Of a DNA stretch of 64,000 nt, positions 61,363 through 64,000 are shown in pieces. How positions within the stretch are numbered: position 1 is the stretch's first letter; each line of letters begins with the position of its first letter. Origin of the DNA: Billgrantia tianxiuensis (GTDB lineage: Bacteria > Pseudomonadota > Gammaproteobacteria > Pseudomonadales > Halomonadaceae); assembly GCF_009834345.1 (NCBI RefSeq), contig NZ_CP035042.1:4340001-4404000 (forward strand). Reading direction: 5' to 3'. Under the pieces are notes generated by a model. That model had not been told where the DNA came from. It saw nothing but the letters and a program-made list of their open reading frames with translations, and ran no database searches. Made by a program: the position numbers and the translations under genes.

Positions 61363-61863
61363 TTACCCCGTGATCGCTTCGACAGACAGACCGCGCTTGG
61401 CGGCGATGTCTTCCGGCGACTGCATGGAGGCGAGACCCTTGACGGTCGCGCGCACCACGTTGACCGGATTGGTGGAGCCGTAGCACTTGGCCAGGACGTC
61501 ATGGACGCCGGCCAGCTCGAGCACGGAGCGCATGGCGCCGCCGGCGATGATCCCGGTACCTTCGGAAGCCGGCTGCATGTACACCTTGGAGGCGCCGTGA
61601 CGGGCCTTCACCGGGTACTGCAGGGTATGGCCCTTGAGGCTCACCTTGACCATGTTGCGGCGTGCCTGGTCCATCGCCTTCTGGATCGCGACCGGCACTT
61701 CACGCGCCTTGCCACGACCGAAGCCGACACGACCATTGCCGTCGCCGACGACGGTCAGGGCAGTGAAGCCGAAAATACGGCCACCCTTGACCACCTTGGC
61801 GACACGGTTGACCTGCACGAGTTTTTCCTGCAGATCGCCGGTGTTCTGTTCGTTCTTCGCCAT
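61363..61863 (-). CDS. rpsE: Ribosomal protein S5
   Basis: A 166-residue uS5. [31 protein letters not shown] is the conserved dsRBD-like part, followed by [19 protein letters not shown]. It contributes to decoding accuracy. It lies 5 bases upstream of rpmD in transcription order. Confidence 0.99.
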   Translation of the reverse strand: MAKNEQNTGDLQEKLVQVNRVAKVVKGGRIFGFTALTVVGDGNGRVGFGRGKAREVPVAIQKAMDQARRNMVKVSLKGHTLQYPVKARHGASKVYMQPASEGTGIIAGGAMRSVLELAGVHDVLAKCYGSTNPVNVVRATVKGLASMQSPEDIAAKRGLSVEAITG

Positions 61864-61874
61864 CGTAAAACCCT

Positions 61875-62225
61875 TTAGAATTCCAGGCCGCCTTCACGTG
61901 CGGCGTCGGCCAGGGCCTTCACGCGACCGTGGTACTTGTAACCGGCACGATCGAAGGCCACCTGGGTGATGCCAGCCTGCTTGGCACGTTCGGCAATCAG
62001 CGCACCGACCTTGGCGGCGGCGTCGGAGTTACCGGTCGCTCCCTCGCGCAGGTCCTTGTCCAGCGTGGAAGCGCTGGCCAGCACCTTGCCACCATCCGGC
62101 GAGATGATCTGCGCGTAGATGTGGCGCGGGGTACGGTTGACGCACAGGCGATACACGCCCAGCTCGCGCATCTTGGCGCGAGCGCGGCGGGCACGACGGA
62201 GACGAGATTCTTTCTTCGCGTTCAT
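61875..62225 (-). CDS. rplR: Ribosomal protein L18
   Basis: A 116-residue uL18. The Arg-rich start [19 protein letters not shown] binds 5S rRNA, and the end [28 protein letters not shown] is typical. It lies 11 bases from rpsE. Confidence 0.99.
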   Translation of the reverse strand: MNAKKESRLRRARRARAKMRELGVYRLCVNRTPRHIYAQIISPDGGKVLASASTLDKDLREGATGNSDAAAKVGALIAERAKQAGITQVAFDRAGYKYHGRVKALADAAREGGLEF

Positions 62226-62234
62226 AACCCTGCC

Positions 62235-62765
62235 TTACTTCTTCTTGGCTTCTTTACGACGCACTTGCTCGTCGGCGTACCGCACACCCTTGCCCTTGTA
62301 GGGCTCAGGCGGACGGAAGGCACGAACCTCGGCGGCGACCTGGCCCAGCTTCTGCTTGTCCGCGCTCTTCAGCACGATGACGGTGTTCTTCGGCGTTTCC
62401 GCAGAGACACCCTCAGGCAGGGAATACTCGACCGGGTGGGAGAAGCCCAGTGACAGATTCAGCGTCTGGCCACTTGCCTGGGCACGATAGCCGACGCCAA
62501 CGATTTCGAGGGTCTTGGTAAAGCCCTCGGAGACGCCGGTGACCAGGTTCTGAACCAGAGCACGAGTGGTGCCGACCATGGCCCAGGACTTGGCGCTCTC
62601 GCTCGGATTGAAGGTCAACTGACCCTCTTCCTGGGCGATGGCCACGTCCGGATGAACGGTCATGGACAGCGTGCCCTGGCCGCCCTTGACGGTCAGCTGG
62701 TCGCCGTCGAGTTTGACGTCGACGCCGGCGGGCACTTTAACCGGATATTTGGCTACGCGGGACAT
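62235..62765 (-). CDS. rplF: Ribosomal protein L6
   Basis: A 176-residue uL6: [20 protein letters not shown] and the C-terminal motif [24 protein letters not shown]. It binds 23S rRNA near the GTPase-associated region. Confidence 0.99.
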   Translation of the reverse strand: MSRVAKYPVKVPAGVDVKLDGDQLTVKGGQGTLSMTVHPDVAIAQEEGQLTFNPSESAKSWAMVGTTRALVQNLVTGVSEGFTKTLEIVGVGYRAQASGQTLNLSLGFSHPVEYSLPEGVSAETPKNTVIVLKSADKQKLGQVAAEVRAFRPPEPYKGKGVRYADEQVRRKEAKKK

Positions 62766-62774
62766 TCCAGACTC

Positions 62775-63167
62775 CTAGAATACGGTGCAGATGACTTCGC
62801 CACCGACGCCCGCCTGGCGAGCGGCACGGTCGGTCATCACGCCCTTGGAGGTGGTGACGATCGCCACACCCATGCCATCCGCCACCTTGGGCAGTGCATC
62901 CTTGCCCTTGTACTGGCGCAGGGACGGCTTGGATACCCGCTGCAGGTGCTCGATGACCGGCTTGCCCTCGAAGTACTTGAGGGTCACGGTCAGTTCGGGC
63001 TTGGTACCTTCAGCGACCGCGAAGTCGTTGATATAGCCCTCTTCCTTCAATACGCGGGCCACCTGGACCTTGAGCTTGGAGGACGGCATGGTGACCGTCT
63101 CCTTGGTGGCCATTTGCGCATTGCGGATACGGGTGAACATATCCGCCAGAGTATCTTGCATGCTCAT
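62775..63167 (-). CDS. rpsH: Ribosomal protein S8
   Basis: A 130-residue uS8: [23 protein letters not shown] and [31 protein letters not shown]. In E. coli S8 represses the spc operon through rplE mRNA. ATG two codons downstream is an equal alternative start. Confidence 0.99.
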   Translation of the reverse strand: MSMQDTLADMFTRIRNAQMATKETVTMPSSKLKVQVARVLKEEGYINDFAVAEGTKPELTVTLKYFEGKPVIEHLQRVSKPSLRQYKGKDALPKVADGMGVAIVTTSKGVMTDRAARQAGVGGEVICTVF

Positions 63168-63199
63168 TTACATTGCGCTCCTGATGATTCCGTGGCGGC

Positions 63200-63505
63200 T
63201 TACCAGCTGGACTTCTTCAGCCCAGGGACTTCGCCACGCATAGCGGCTTCACGCAGCTTGTTACGGGCAAGCCCGAACTTGTTGTAGTAGCCGTGCGGAC
63301 GGCCGGTGATACGGCAGCGATTACGCTGACGCACCGGGCTGGAGTCACGCGGCAACTGCTGCAGTTTCAGCGTCGCTTCGAAGCGCTCTTCATCGGAAGC
63401 GTTCACGTTCTGGATGATCGCCTTGAGCTCGGCGCGCTTGGCCGCGTACTTCTCGACCAGCTTGGTGCGCTTGAGCTCGCGTTCAATCATGCTCTTCTTT
63501 GCCAT
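63200..63505 (-). CDS. rpsN: Ribosomal protein S14
   Basis: A 101-residue uS14 of the long, zinc-independent type (no CxxC pairs): [16 protein letters not shown] and [26 protein letters not shown]. It lies between rplE and rpsH. Confidence 0.99.
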   Translation of the reverse strand: MAKKSMIERELKRTKLVEKYAAKRAELKAIIQNVNASDEERFEATLKLQQLPRDSSPVRQRNRCRITGRPHGYYNKFGLARNKLREAAMRGEVPGLKKSSW

Positions 63506-63515
63506 GATCCCACCC

Positions 63516-64000
63516 TTATTTCTTGAACGGGAAGTTCAGCGCGCTCAGCAGCGCACGACCTTCCTCGTCGGTGTTGGCAGTAGTGGTGATGGTGACATCC
63601 AGCCCACGAATCCGATCGATTTTATCATATTCGATCTCGGGGAAGATGATCTGCTCACGCACACCCATGGAGTAGTTGCCGCGACCGTCGAAGGACTTCG
63701 GGTTGAGACCACGGAAGTCACGCACGCGGGGAATCGCGATGTTGACCAGGCGATCGAGGAATTCCCACATGCGCTCGGAGCGCAGGGTCACCTTGATACC
63801 GATCGGCCAACCTTCACGCACCTTGAAGCCCGCGATGGACTTGCGCGCCTTGGTCACCAGCGGCTTCTGACCGGAGAGTTTCTCCAGGTCGCTGATGGCA
63901 TTTTCGATCAGCTTCTTGTCGCTGGTCGCGTCACCGATGCCCATGTTGAGGGTCACTTTGGTGATCCGCGGCACCTGCATCACGTTGGCGTAGCTGAACT
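63516..64000 (-). CDS. rplE: Ribosomal protein L5, 5' end outside window
   Basis: The C-terminal 160 or so residues of uL5. The frame stays open to the window edge: residues FSYANV precede [16 protein letters not shown], as in E. coli L5, where about 20 more residues come first. An internal ATG at 63983 is therefore not the start. The end [14 protein letters not shown] is complete. It binds 5S rRNA. Confidence 0.97.
   Translation of the reverse strand, partial: FSYANVMQVPRITKVTLNMGIGDATSDKKLIENAISDLEKLSGQKPLVTKARKSIAGFKVREGWPIGIKVTLRSERMWEFLDRLVNIAIPRVRDFRGLNPKSFDGRGNYSMGVREQIIFPEIEYDKIDRIRGLDVTITTTANTDEEGRALLSALNFPFKK

Overview
The window is high-GC gammaproteobacterial chromosome. It most resembles a Halomonas-type organism (Halomonadaceae). 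I infer this from gene order and from products such as a two-ATP-cone class Ia ribonucleotide reductase, UFA-type FabA/FabB, and Pseudomonas-like neighbourhoods (ribF-ileS-lspA-fkpB-ispH-minor pilins; rplQ/uvrA/MFS/ssb; rplU-rpmA-obg-proB-rpsT-murJ). No species call is possible from sequence alone. I see no insertion sequence, prophage, CRISPR array or rRNA. There is one tRNA, Pro(CGG).

Layout. 1-6.2 kb: a truncated lysozyme-inhibitor lipoprotein, the divergent metE/metR pair and an RstBA-like two-component system. 6.3-10.8 kb: nrdAB behind two NrdR boxes. 10.8-15.2 kb: accessory genes, namely two tiny basic proteins, a hypothetical, a Nudix hydrolase, a frameshifted membrane alpha/beta hydrolase and a CPA-type antiporter. 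15.2-18 kb: minor pilins pilX, pilW, pilV and pilE, without pilY1. 18-31 kb: housekeeping genes (ispH, fkpB, lspA, ileS, ribF, murJ, rpsT, proB, obg, rpmA, rplU, ispB). 31.1-35.4 kb: tRNA-Pro, then an operon-like set of porin, PstS-like binding protein and membrane GGDEF-EAL protein, two of them frameshifted. 35.5-38.2 kb: a phospholipase D-type lipoprotein, a small membrane protein and a TlpA-like thioredoxin with an Lgt-like membrane part. 38.4-47.2 kb: rapA, a TIGR01777 epimerase, a CbiX-like chelatase, a LitR/CarH-like MerR regulator followed by photolyase, and a second GGDEF-EAL protein. 47.4-56.1 kb: fabA-fabB, plsC, a degenerate RmlD-like protein, ssb, an MFS transporter and uvrA. 56.2-64 kb: the alpha and spc ribosomal protein operons on the minus strand, cut off inside rplE.

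Main points. (1) Three genes (hydrolase, porin, GGDEF-EAL) each lack exactly one base in a G or C run. This suggests consensus/sequencing error, or real decay of one locus. (2) The photolyase-linked regulator keeps the LitR fold, but the residues expected to bind cobalamin are replaced. A perfect TGTACA-N12-TGTACA operator lies in its promoter. (3) nrdAB carries two NrdR boxes 31 bp apart, overlapping a plausible promoter. (4) The pilX gene is about twice the usual length and clearly less GC-rich than its surroundings. (5) Two intergenic nested palindromes look like dispersed repeats. The porin/binding protein/c-di-GMP enzyme trio is the best candidate for a little-described signalling unit.
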